NCBI GenBank assembly: GCA_025349905.2
Contig: MU624782.1
Span: 1-24,316, forward strand
Origin: Blastocladiella britannica
Taxonomy: Eukaryota > Blastocladiomycota > Blastocladiomycetes > Blastocladiales > Blastocladiaceae
DNA: 24,316 nt
Reading direction: 5' to 3'
Part shown: piece after piece, positions 10,797 through 20,473 of the stretch
Position numbering within the stretch: position 1 is the first letter of the stretch
Layout: every line of letters begins with the position of its first letter
Translations under genes and position numbers: made by a program
The notes under the pieces: generated by a model
The model's database searches: none
Told to the model about the DNA's origin: nothing
What the model saw: the letters and a program-made list of their open reading frames with translations, nothing else

Positions 10797-11008
10797 ATTG
10801 ACTACCTGGCTGGCGGATTATGGCTGCTAGGCTGGCGGAATCTAGGTCATGCTCATGCGGCGATGTTTTAAAAATGGGAAGTGGTGAATGGGAAAGAGGA
10901 CACAAATCCCAAAAAAATTGTGTTTGCGCAAGGCCTTTGTTGCATCGTTTTGACAGCCTCCTCTCCCTTTTTTTGTCGCATCGACTCTTCAACAAAATTT
11001 CAAAAAAT

Positions 11009-12377
11009 ATGGCCACCATCACCGCCGATCTGGCCCAACTGCAGTCGCCCGCGGTGCGCGACAAACTGCCCGGTTTTCGAGCCTTGATTGCCGCCCTGTA
11101 CCCTGCCACCGCTTCAGCCAGCCCCCACCCAACATCTGCCGTGGTGGCCAATACCGAGGCATTGGTCGCGGCGCTTCTGAGCGAGTCAACGGGCCTGGTA
11201 GCCGCGCGCCCACTGGTCTCTGACTTGCTGGCGGCCGTAGACGCGTGGCCGGGGGTCACGGGCGAGCCCGACGACTCGACCAAGGGCGGCGTGTATGCGG
11301 TCATCATTCAGGGCCTGGAGCCGCGGCTGGTGTCGTTCGAGGAGCCCGTGGCGCACGCGCGCGAAAAACTGGCGGCCGTGCAAGAGAGCGGCGAGCAGTG
11401 GACGGCGGCCGCGCGCACGCTGATTGGCATCAAGCTCGACAGTGGGCACCGGGCCGTCCCGGACACCGAGGCGCTGCGAATCCTGATTCACATTGTGCGA
11501 CTGTTCCTCGAGGACGAGGATCCGGTCAGCGCCGACATTTACCTCAAGCGGGCAGGCACACTGCTGATGCCGCACCACGACCCGGTGCTGCAGATCACGT
11601 ACAAGCTGTGCGGCGCCCGCATCCTCGACGCTCAGCGCGCCTTCATGCCCGCCGCACACAAGTTTCTCGAGCTGTCGTACTCGGCCGTCATTGACCCGGA
11701 AGAAAAGCGCGAGTACCTCATCAAATCCGTCACGTCCGCGGTGCTGGCGGGTGCGGGACCCAACCGGTCGCGGCTACTTGCGTCGCTCGCCAAGGACGAG
11801 CGGATCGCAGAGCTGCCTCGGTGCTATGGGTCGGTCCTGGAGAAGATGCACTTGGGCCGCATTCTCCGCAAGCACGAGGTGGAGGAGTTCGTGGCCACCC
11901 TTGAGGGCCACCATTTGGCCAAGCTTGCTGACGGTACTCTCTATTTTTTTTTCTAAATTTTTTTTTTTTGGAGCGACTGACTCGATTGAATCAAATACAA
12001 CAGGAACCTCGGTGTTTGACCGGGCGGTGATCCAGCACAACCTGCTCGCGGCGTCGCTCATCTACGCCAACATTTCGTTTGCCGAACTGGGCCGTCTGCT
12101 GGGCATTTCGGGCGAGGACGCCGAAAAGCTGGCAGCGTCCATGATTGGCGAGCACCGGATCAAGGGCCGCATCGACCAGCTGCAAGGGTTCGTGTACTTT
12201 GAGCCGGCCGAGGGACACGCTGCCGGCGGGGGCGGTGCCGCGGGGATCTTGTCGAGCTGGGACGCGCGAGTGGCCACACTGTGTGCGCGCGTGGACGATC
12301 TGGCGGGAGTCATTACTGAGACTGCGGCGGCATCTGCGGCTGCTGCTGCTGGTCCGGATGCCATGCAGGTGGCGTGA
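11009..12377 (+). CDS. CSN4: COP9 signalosome complex subunit 4
   Basis: Exons 11009-11933 and 12004-12377 give 432 residues (human CSN4 has 406). It is a PCI-domain subunit of the signalosome, which removes NEDD8/Rub1 from cullins. The N-terminal two thirds is helical repeat sequence with DIYLKRAG and the long helix around KREYLIKSV. The PCI winged helix follows: VFDRAVIQHNLLAAS, then ISFAELGRLLGIS, then MIGEHRIKGRIDQLQGFVYFE. That run is very close to animal and plant CSN4. The intron (GTACTC...ACAG, 70 nt) falls inside the TSVFDRAV region and contains a GACTGAC branch-like motif. The C-terminal end is Ala-rich and ends MQVA. It is functionally linked to RBX1 through cullins. Its stop lies 32 bp from the stop of the convergent next gene. 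Confidence 0.93.
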
Positions 12378-12409
12378 GTATCGGCTGGTTTACAAAATAC
12401 ATGGTTCCT

Positions 12410-13574
12410 CTATTCTATTTGGTTTTGATTGCCTGGGTCGACCATGTTGCGTCGGAGTCGGTTCCAGCCAGCTGCCACTCCCTTGCGCCGACGCAACAGG
12501 ATTTGAAGGGTAGAGAGGAACTTGACAAACAGGTATATGTGCATAGCGTCTGCTGCATTGTAAAGCGCCAGGAACGGATCGACCCCGTGTGCCAACTTTA
12601 TAAGTTGCCAAATTAGTTGGATCAAAGACATGTCAAACAGTAAAAGCGGTACCATTTCAATTAGGTTACACAGGAACATGGTAAATACTCTGTCGTATAC
12701 ACGAACCAAGTCAACAACCATACCACAAAACTCAGGAAACATACGTACTCGGTGGCCAAGATAAACTTGGTCTTGGCCAGCACGGCTTTCACATCGGCCC
12801 GGCCATACGTCGTCGCTTGCAGTTCCAGCACAAACAGGATGCACATGAGCGCACTGACAATCACGTCGTACATGGTCCACAGAGCAAAGACCACGTAGGC
12901 GGGCGTCGGATCGGATCCAGTGATCTTATCGGACACGAGCACAAGTTGCGCGGCAGTGACAATGAGTGCTGACGTGAAGGCAAGCGCCAGGAGGGCCTTG
13001 ACTGCGCGCGGCCAGTTCTTGGCGCACACGGTGTGGAGCCTTTGAAGTGGATGTTTTTTTGAGTCAGTCGTTAACGCGCAAATGAGTCACAGGGACAGGC
13101 AAAGCGGTACCGGATCGCATTGAGCGCAAGCAGTGCATTGCCAACGAGGATTTGGATTACACTCTGTTATAAAGAAATGTAAGCATGTCCACCTAGTAGA
13201 CTGATGAAAGTATGGGAGTCGCACTTGAAGCAATGTCAACGGTAATCCCAGCCTCGGAAGATCGACTGTAGTTGACAAGGATCAGTGAACGAATCAAGCA
13301 ACGGGAAAACCATTGACACCCACCAAACTGAATGTATCCGAGCGCATTGTCAATGATCCGGAACAAGGTGACGCACAGCAACACTTTGTAAAACGTAGAC
13401 TTGTTGGACTGGTAGAGTTTGAACGAAAGGTGCAGTGCCTGGAACCGGAGCCCAGTAATTGGCGCAAATAGGATCGATTCTCCACTGTACCGAAATGGAG
13501 CCACCTGGGATCATTAAATTTTGGCAAAAATGAATGGACATTGGATCCGTCGTGTGATCAGTTGGTACCTTCAT
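12410..13574 (-). CDS. Multi-pass (about 7 TM) membrane protein, family unknown
   Basis: Six exons (13574-13569, 13504-13324, 13265-13225, 13163-13111, 13039-12749, 12689-12410) give 283 residues. I do not recognise the family. Hydrophobic segments can be read in order: SILFAPITGLRF (weak), VLLCVTLFRIIDNALGYIQF, LLQSVIQILVGNALLALNAI, then VKALLALAFTSALIVTAAQLVLV. Next come YVVFALWTMYDVIVSALMC, a long segment from VFTMFLCNLIEMV, and HIYLFVKFLSTLQILL. The protein ends in a basic tail (LRRRKG, RRNM). This topology suits a receptor or other seven-helix protein, but no rhodopsin Lys or GPCR motif was seen. The first coding exon is only ATG AAG; it was chosen because exon 2 is open but has no Met and an in-frame stop precedes this ATG. 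All phases agree across the six exons. Confidence 0.65.
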
Positions 13575-13818
13575 ATTATATATTTAACTGTTGGTGGATT
13601 CTTCAACGAATGGAGGTTGGAACGGGATCCTTGTCCGTTTTGGGTCCCTTCCAGAAAAAAAAAACATAGATAAATTGGCTCTGTATTTCTTATATACAAG
13701 GGAGCGCGCAAACAACAAACAACACACATACAAAAAAGGGTGTGGGGGGGTGGTAGAGAGAGGAGTCGAGTGGGGAGTCGGCAGCAACTGCAAGGCCGCA
13801 ATAAGAAAAAGGTCATCA

Positions 13819-14396
13819 TCAGCTGGTCCAGCTCAACTCGACCACTTCGCGTACCCGCTTGTGGTACTCGGTGATATTCTCCCGAAACAAGGTGGCCGCT
13901 TCCACGTTGGCGGGCGAGCTCGGATTCGGGTCGTGCAGTAGCGACTGGATCGAGGTCAAGATGGCTGTACATAAACAGGTCATGAAATGAATCGATCGCA
14001 CACCGTAAACAAAAACGAACCAGCAACATCAAAGGTCGGCGACCACCGGTTCTGCAGGATATCAAGACACAAGTCGCCGTTGGCGTACACGTTCGGGTGG
14101 AACATGCGCGACGCGAACCGGACCTTGGGCGGTTTGTTGGGGTACGACTCGTCAAAGTCCAGCACCAGCTTGAACACGCCGTCCTCAAAGGGCGTGTCGG
14201 GCGGGCCAAAGATGACCGCATTCCATTGCATGATGTTCTCGGGGCATGGCGCGCCCGAGACGCCGGCGGGCGGGTCGGACTGCAGGCGCTTAAAGTCGCT
14301 ATTTGAATTTATTGATTATGAATCTTTTCCAGGAGCTAGACCAAGATATATGGGAAAAAATTACCGCATGAGACGGCGGCGGGTCGGGGTAGACAT
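13819..14396 (-). CDS. RAD6: Ubiquitin-conjugating enzyme E2 RAD6/UBC2
   Basis: Exons 14396-14365, 14298-14021 and 13964-13819 give 151 residues, the standard size. It is the E2 that with Rad18 ubiquitinates PCNA and with Bre1 ubiquitinates histone H2B; it is also required in meiosis. The start [17 protein letters not shown] and [10 protein letters not shown] match the family almost exactly, as does the NAVIFGP...TPFEDG run. [10 protein letters not shown] and [10 protein letters not shown] follow, and the catalytic Cys88 lies in [12 protein letters not shown]. The C-terminus ELSWTS is short, without the long acidic tail of budding yeast Rad6. Introns are 56 and 66 nt with donors GTAATT and GTTCGT. 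It is head-to-head with HEI10, with 78 bp between start codons. Confidence 0.97.
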
Positions 14397-14474
14397 GCTG
14401 TTCAAATAGTAGGGGTGACTCGTTGTTTGGTTATGAAATTTCTTCAAAGTCCGGAATCGCGGAAGAGAGGTACA
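14397..14474. promoter_or_regulatory. 78-bp bidirectional promoter RAD6/HEI10
   Basis: Only 78 bp separate the start codons of RAD6 (minus) and the HEI10-like gene (plus). This space must hold both 5' leaders and any shared control elements. No TATA box or known meiotic element was identified by eye. Confidence 0.5.
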
Positions 14475-15493
14475 ATGGACTCTGAGCCAACACTGCGATG
14501 CAACATCCTCGCATGCCGGCGGCCCGTCACGGCGATCGCCGTCATCACCAGCTGCTCTCGTACCTCTACTTTAATATCCTTCTCTGGGGTGCTATGCCTT
14601 TACCAGGACCTACCAAAAAAAAAAAAAAAAACAGACGTATTCTGCGAGCCCTGTGCCGTCGCCGCCTTCTCGGCCGTCCTGCGCTGCCCCGCATGCGAGA
14701 CTTTATTACCCTCTCCGTACGTACGGATCCAATCTCCATTTTACAGATGATCCATTAACAACAAAACGAACAAAAGAGACGACATTACCCTGGCATCCCT
14801 GGACCCATCTGAGGCGTACAAGTCAGCGGTACTCGCGGGTCTCCCACCGACCGTGATTCACGACATTGCCGGCCGCGCGCTCGGGTTCTGGACCTACCAG
14901 TTGTCCCAGGAATGCGCGTACTTGGCGCTGATGGGGTCCCAGAGCGAGTCGCGGGCCGTGGACGCGGCGGCAGCGGCGTCGCGGCGCACGGAAGCCGCGA
15001 TCGAGGAGCAACAAGGTGCGTTCGTGTTGTTGTTGCTCTCTTCAATGTGAATGGTAAAACTGAGACCAACTGGGCAGTGCTGTATGCCAAGATCCGAGCG
15101 CTCGAGGTCGATCGGGACGCGGAACGGCGCAGGACGGCGCATCTGGGTGAGCAGCTGGCGCAAAAGTCGGCCCAGCTGGCCGCTATGCAATTGCAGCTGG
15201 ACGCGGTGCGGCGCCGGCCCTCGGTGCTTCTCCAGCAACAACAGCAACAGCAGCAGCAACAGCAACAACAACATCTGCAGCATCAGCAGCAACAGCCACC
15301 GCCATGGCCAATCATCGCAGCGACAGCCCCCATGGATCCACCGTCATCAAGGATGCGGCATCCCTTCCCTCCTGCTGCCGTCGCGCTTCCAACTCCATTG
15401 TCGATCCACCGCCTCCCGCACCCGGTCGCGCCGCCGCCGCAACGTCGTCACTCACATCACCGTCGTCGTTCGACTCGAGCCAAGAGTGGTTAA
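14475..15493 (+). CDS. HEI10: HEI10/CCNB1IP1-like meiotic RING E3 ligase
   Basis: Proposed exons are 14475-14559, 14635-14716, 14777-15015 and 15078-15493, giving 273 residues (human CCNB1IP1: 277). HEI10 is the RING protein that marks and stabilises meiotic crossover sites. The RING reads C9-x4-C14, C27-S-H29, C32-x2-C35, C46-P-A-C49; the CSHVFC junction is restored exactly by intron 1. The family signature follows: LDPSEAYKSAVLAGLPP, then DIAGRALGFWTYQLSQE. A coiled coil (KIRALEVDRDAERRR onward) comes next, then a poly-Gln tract and a low-complexity tail. After the Gln tract a second frame, open to a stop at 15499-15501, has more typical GC-ending codons, so the true C-terminus is uncertain. 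Intron 3 was placed at 15016-15077 because its acceptor alone keeps the coiled-coil frame at a normal intron length. Confidence 0.85.
15233..15295 (+). repeat. CAG/CAA repeat (poly-Gln) in HEI10-like gene
   Basis: Mixed CAG and CAA codons, interrupted by a CATCTG and a CAT, encode about 18 Gln with two His and one Leu. The tract is probably length-variable and is a likely place for an indel or assembly error. Confidence 0.8.
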
Positions 15494-15517
15494 ATAAATG
15501 AGAAAAGAAAATTGAAA

Positions 15518-18500
15518 TCAACACACATCCATCTCGTCCTCGACGTCCTCAATAAGATCCTCCTCATCCTCACCCTCATCATCAGCATGCATGCCCTGAC
15601 CCGCCGGCACCGCCATAACCTCCTTGATCAGGTCAGGCAGGTACGGGTGGTGCCGGACGCGGGCATTGACGTCGATGAATTCGGCGACCTTCAGCTCGAA
15701 CCGTGCCACCGCGTCCTTATCGGGCACAGCGGCGCCGCGAGCGATTCCGACCGACGACGGCCCACATGCATGGTCGAACGCGGCGCGCACGTCGGCCGCC
15801 AAGTCCGGCACGCCCGTCACGTCCGAGACATGCAGCGTCACGTCGGACGCGGCCACCACCAGCGCCGCGGGGGCTCCGCCCATAGCCCCAATGGTCGCAC
15901 GCACCACGGCCTCGGTTTCGTTGGGCGGGACCACTGCCGCAGCGCGTTCGGCGAGCTTGGCCCAGGCTGCTGGCGCCGCGTCGGCGGGGATCACGCCGTC
16001 GTCGATCCCGGCCCGGACGGCCGCCGCCAGAGATGGGAGCGAGCGGAAGGGTGCCGCCGACACCAGCCAGGAGAGCGGCAGACGCATGCCGCGGCGCACC
16101 GCGTCCACCACGTACCCAGGGACGAGCGGGTCGACACTAGTGCTAGACACTGACCCACCGCGCGAATTCGACCCAGTAGTGGTGCGAGGGGTCGCCGAAA
16201 TGAACTCGACCTGCAACGCCGCCAAAGACGAATGGTACCGTGCAGCCGCCATCGCCGCGCGTGCGTCGTGCGCATTCAGGGTCCCCGTGGCCGCCGCCAC
16301 CGTGGTCGTCAGCAATCCCGCGGCCATGCGGACCGTGGCAACGTGCCGGGCGCCCGTCTTGAGGTACGCCAGCAGCGGCGGCACCGCGGCCGCGTGGTTG
16401 CCCTCGGACATGTAGAACGCGGCCTTGACGGCAGGGGGCACGGACGGGCCGGACGCGCGGGTGCCGGCCTCGTGGATCCAGGCGGCAAACACGTGCGGGA
16501 CTTCGGCCGCCAGGGCCAGCAGAGCTGCGAGCGCGCCGTCGGCGGCCAGGGCGCCAATGTAAGCACTGGCAAATGGGCCAATGGGAGCAAACGAGGCTGC
16601 CCGGTTGGGGCTGGTCCCAGCCTCCAGCAAAATACGCGCGACCGCGGTGCCCATGGTATCGCCCAGCAGACCCCCGCGGGCCATCACGCGAGCCTCCAGC
16701 GCCACGTGCGCTCCCGACGGCGCGTCGGCGCGCGACGCCAGATCGAGCGCCAGCCCCGCATTGAGCGGCACAATGCCGTCCACCGCCGACTCCCACCGCG
16801 CAATCGAGACCGGGTTACCATCAATCAAGGGCCGGGCCAGATGTAGCACGTGCGCGAGCGCGGGGAGCACTGCCGCAACTGCGGTGCGCGCGGTACGGTC
16901 GCCTTGCAGCGCCTCTTGCGCCGCGGTGGCCGCCAGATCGCCCATCAGAGCCGGGTCTTCCAGGCTGTATCCGAGGGCAAACGCGCGGGCCGAGTGCGAG
17001 AGTGGCTGGGGGCGGACATTATCATTGCGCGTGTCCATTCGGTCCTCATCGTCATCATCACTGCCGTCGCGCGACTGCTGAGCGGCAGCATCGTCTGCGG
17101 CCTGTACGCGCCGGCGCTCCACCATCAGCGTCTCCAGGACGGTGGCCATCACCGCCACCCACACGGCGCTGCGGTGCGCGTCGCCGTCGTGGACGGCGTC
17201 GACCATGCGCTTGCACGCCTCGGCGACGGCCCCACGTGCCGATGCCAGTTTGGCCGGTAGTGCCCGGTCGGCAGGGTCGGTGGCGAGCGCGGAAGCAAAG
17301 GTCGCCGGCGTACTGGCAGCCGCCAGCGCCGCCATGGCCGCGTTCCACGCCAGCGCCAGCGCGCGTTCTTCCACACCATGGTCCTTGGCGAGCATGTCGC
17401 ACAAGTGCGCGAGCTGCTCGGCGCGCGCGGCCGGATCGGCTTCGGACCGGGCGAAGAGCTCATCAATCACACCCGCCACCACCGCCAGCGACGGTGTCGG
17501 CGCGCCGCGTGGGACCAAGTACATGGTCGACACTGCCGACTGCAGCAGCGACTGCGCCACGTCACCGAGCGGTATCGTCGGCCGCACCTGCGCCGCGGGC
17601 GTGGCCGGTGCTGCTGCCACTCCAACTCCGCGCTGTGCCTCAGCGGACGACGCAGGGGTGACTGCATCGTAATAGTATGTGCCGCGAGTGCGCTCCACCA
17701 GCGCCATGCCAGCCAGCGGCGACGACGAGCTGGTGACCAATGCCGCATCATCAACATCCCCCAAGTCGCTGGCAATCACTGGAACGCCGGCAATAAACTC
17801 GCGGCGTCCCTCGCCCCACAGGTACACGCGGCCTGAAGCCGCCGACTGGTCGCCACCCAGGACCTGCACGCCGGCGCGCGCGCACACAATGGCCCCATCC
17901 AACTCGGACCGGTGTGCCATGGCCGCACGCACCACACGACCGGCCCGCTGGTCCACGGCCCGCACATCGAGCGCCCCCGGCTGCTTGGACCACGGATCGC
18001 CCACCAAGACCAGCGCACAGGTCGATTCGGCAGCTAGTTTCTTGGTGCGAGACGACGACGACGACGACGGGGTATGCGCGACAATCACTGCCACGCGCAC
18101 CGGCACACCAGCGGTGACGGCATCGGTAATTCCGACGACATGGCCACCCCCGGCGGCGGGGAGACGTGCCAGGGCAGCGGCGGCCACGTTGGCGCCCGAG
18201 ACGTGCGTGAGGGCCAGGGGTGCTGCCGAGGAAGCGGACGAGGAGCCCATGGTCCACAGCTCCAGCGCCGACTCGGTCAGCACCAGCACGGCATTTCCGG
18301 CATCAGCCGAGGCCGCGGCCAAAATGCGTGGGCCGGTGGCAGCGGTGGAAAACAGGGCGCGCCGAAGCCATGCTGCCGCACCCAAGGCCGGAGCTGGGAG
18401 TTCAGTCCACAGCGACGGGGACGAATGTGACGAGGTGCGGCCGCTGCTCGAGGGCGATGACGACATGGACGACGACAAGGACAACAGATCGGCTGTGACG

Positions 18501-19249
18501 CGCAGCACAAAGCGGCGACGGCGGGTAATGAGCACCACTGTGACGCGCGCAATAGCCATCAACGCAACCACCGCGTCCTCCTTGCGGTGACCATCTTCGA
18601 CATCGTCGTCGGCATCCTCATCGTCGGTATCCATTGCCGAGTCGGCGTCAGCGGGAACGATCGGCACCAGTGTCGGCGATCCGGCCGGAGGGACCAACAG
18701 CGCCAGGCCGGCATCGGGAGTGACCAGGACCGTGACGGCCACATTTCCGTGCGTGAGCGATGCAATGGCCAGGTGCGGGGCACGTCCATGACCGCTACTT
18801 CCGCCCTGGCAGCGGGCGGCAAAGGCTGGCGGGAAGACTACGGTGGAGGAAGACGAGGCGGTGGTTCCCGATGCAGCTGTTGCGGTGGCCAGTACCAGGT
18901 GCGTGGGAGACGCGTAGGCGGTGGTGCCGGAGACGGGATCGGTCGCGGCGCGGACTGGGCCTGTTTTTAATATGTTGTCAGTCGGATTGCACTCGAGTTA
19001 TATGTGCATATACCTACCTTGAAGCAAGGCCACGGCGGGCGGTGCGGCGTGTCGGCGACGCACAAACGGGTTGAGGTCGTCGGCCGAGGGGCCAGGAGAA
19101 GTTGAGGGCTTGGCCGCGGTAGAAATTGGCTTGGTTGTCGAAGAAGAGGACATGTCCATGCGATCGGGCGAGGTGGCCGCCGCGGCGACAGCATGACCGC
19201 GAGCGCGCGGGGACGCGATCATGGGCGACGTGGAGCCGGCCTGGAGCAT
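15518..19249 (-). CDS. NUP133: Probable nucleoporin Nup133
   Basis: Exons 19249-19018 and 18960-15518 give 1224 residues. Architecture fits Nup133 of the Y-complex scaffold of the nuclear pore. A disordered N-terminus (about 60 residues, Ser/Thr/Pro-rich) precedes a beta-propeller-like half of repeated hydrophobic strands (VAVTVLVTPD, VLVLTESALELWTMG, VRVAVIVAH), then a long all-helical half. Specific resemblance includes VIDELFARSEAD, like the VVDELF segment at the propeller/helix transition. C-terminal FELKVAEFIDVN...YLPDLIKEV resembles the end of vertebrate Nup133. Three acidic or Ser-rich loops interrupt the fold. The family call rests on weak similarity and overall layout; Nup155-like or another propeller-solenoid protein cannot be excluded. 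Its stop lies 24 bp from the HEI10 stop, tail to tail. Confidence 0.6.
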
Positions 19250-19349
19250 TTTTTTTTCTTTTTTTTCGTGGTTGTTTACGATATGATATGTTCCAACAAA
19301 AGAGGGCCCTGTCTTTGCAGAAATCATTCGAGACACGTCAAAACGCATA

Positions 19350-20445
19350 ATGGCACCCTCGCCCAAAAACACCGCCACCCGTCGGTCGGGAGCAGGAAAG
19401 GCCGCGACAAAGGCAAAGGAGACTGCTGCTGTCTCAGACAAGGACGCGCGTGCCGCCTCCATGATGGCATCCATGCGCTCCAAGAACGCCGCCGTCGCTG
19501 CTGCTGCTGCCGCCCGTCCGGTCCCCCGCCCGACGCTCACCTTTAAAGTGGCCAATGCCGCCATGGCCGCCGTGTTCTTTTCCTTTGCCTACACCAGCTG
19601 GGCCTCGATTGGTCTGTATTTTGTGCGCCCGAAAGTACGAGGTCACCTTAACTCATACGCCCAAAAAATGGAACAGACGAAATCTCCTGGGCCCTCTTTT
19701 ACATTCTGTGCGGGTGCTCGGCACTGCTGCACGCGCTCTCGAGCCTCGACATTCCCGTCGACAATCCGGTGCTGCCGGCCAACCTGATTGGTACCATTGT
19801 TTTACTCCTTCTCGTCCTGTCGTCGTCTTTTTCTCACGAAATAACAATTATAAAGGCCTCTACCTGCTCGTCCTCTCCGTCCAAAAGGAAGGCCGCTTCA
19901 CCTTTGATGGCTCTGGCGACCCAGAGACCACTCAGCAGCTCAACCTGTTCAACATGATCGACATGACCACCGAGCCCGGACGCGACCGTGCCGGAATTAT
20001 CCTGTCGCTCGGCTGGGTCTTTGCGTCCTACGTGATGCCGCTGGCCGTGCACTACGCGCTGTGGGCCTCAGCCGCCATCATGGTGGCCCTGACCGCCTAT
20101 GCTGTGCCCAAGTACGGTGTCAACGCGACCATTGCCACGTTTGTCTCGGCCTTTTCGTTCCCGGACGCCTCTTCCTCATTGGCAGATGCGCCGTCGTCGT
20201 GCGGTATTGGCGGCGGCGGCTCCATGCCGTCCAGCCACCAGGCCCTGTTTGGCGGCAATGCTGCAGCCAATAGTGGCGGCTGCCCGATCACAGGCAAGAA
20301 GGTGCCCGCCACCGGTGACCAAGAGAGCGCCGCGGCGGCAGCGGCGGCCCGGGCCGCACACGCGCACCTATACACCAAGCTGCCCAACGCGGCCACCCGC
20401 AAGACGCGGCCAACCGTGACCCCGACGCCGCTGGCCGAGCTGTGA
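19350..20445 (+). CDS. Multi-pass membrane protein of unknown family
   Basis: Exons 19350-19611, 19677-19790 and 19856-20445 give 321 residues. I do not recognise it. A basic, Ala-rich N-terminus (about 65 residues) precedes hydrophobic segments NAAMAAVFFSFAYTSW, ISWALFYILCGCSALLHAL and NLIGLYLLVLSVQ. Then comes a soluble loop with QQLNLFNMIDM, and a long hydrophobic stretch from IILSLGWVFASYV to VALTAYAV, probably two helices. The C-terminus is a hydrophilic Ala/Gly-rich tail containing CPITGKKVP. Intron 1 uses donor GTCTGT at 19612, because the better-looking GTACGA at 19635 gives a 42-nt intron and the wrong frame. It is divergent from NUP133 (100 bp) and convergent with the KHK-like gene (28 bp between stops). 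Confidence 0.65.
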
Positions 20446-20473
20446 ATGAATGAGCAATACAATACATTTTCTT

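Larger units (their letters stand above)
10379..11008. promoter_or_regulatory. Divergent promoter region OPT/CSN4
   Basis: This 630-bp stretch has no convincing gene. It holds two separate 9-bp-period tandem arrays (10586-10612 and 10765-10796) and a 10-bp direct repeat GGCTGGCGGA (10808-10817 and 10830-10839). A TTTAAA element at about 10454-10459 lies some 75 bp upstream of the OPT start and could be its TATA-like box. A pyrimidine-rich tract spans about 10640-10670. Confidence 0.55.

Noticed and set aside
13735..13775. A G-rich run as a G-quadruplex element in the RAD6 3' region
   Set aside because: There are long G-runs, but spacing of four runs with short loops is poor; it may be only a simple purine-rich tract.
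15016..15064. HEI10 intron 3 ending at the AG at 15063-15064
   Set aside because: It gives a 49-nt intron and the wrong phase, leading to a stop soon after; the AG at 15076-15077 keeps the coiled coil.
15624..18590. Long + strand frames (263 and 303 codons) within the Nup133 gene
   Set aside because: They are antisense shadows in an Ala-rich, GC-rich gene, with no start context or recognisable domain.
19635..19676. A 42-nt intron starting at GTACGA in the multi-pass gene
   Set aside because: It is shorter than all others and puts the following exon in a frame with a stop; donor 19612 gives 65 nt and keeps the hydrophobic frame.
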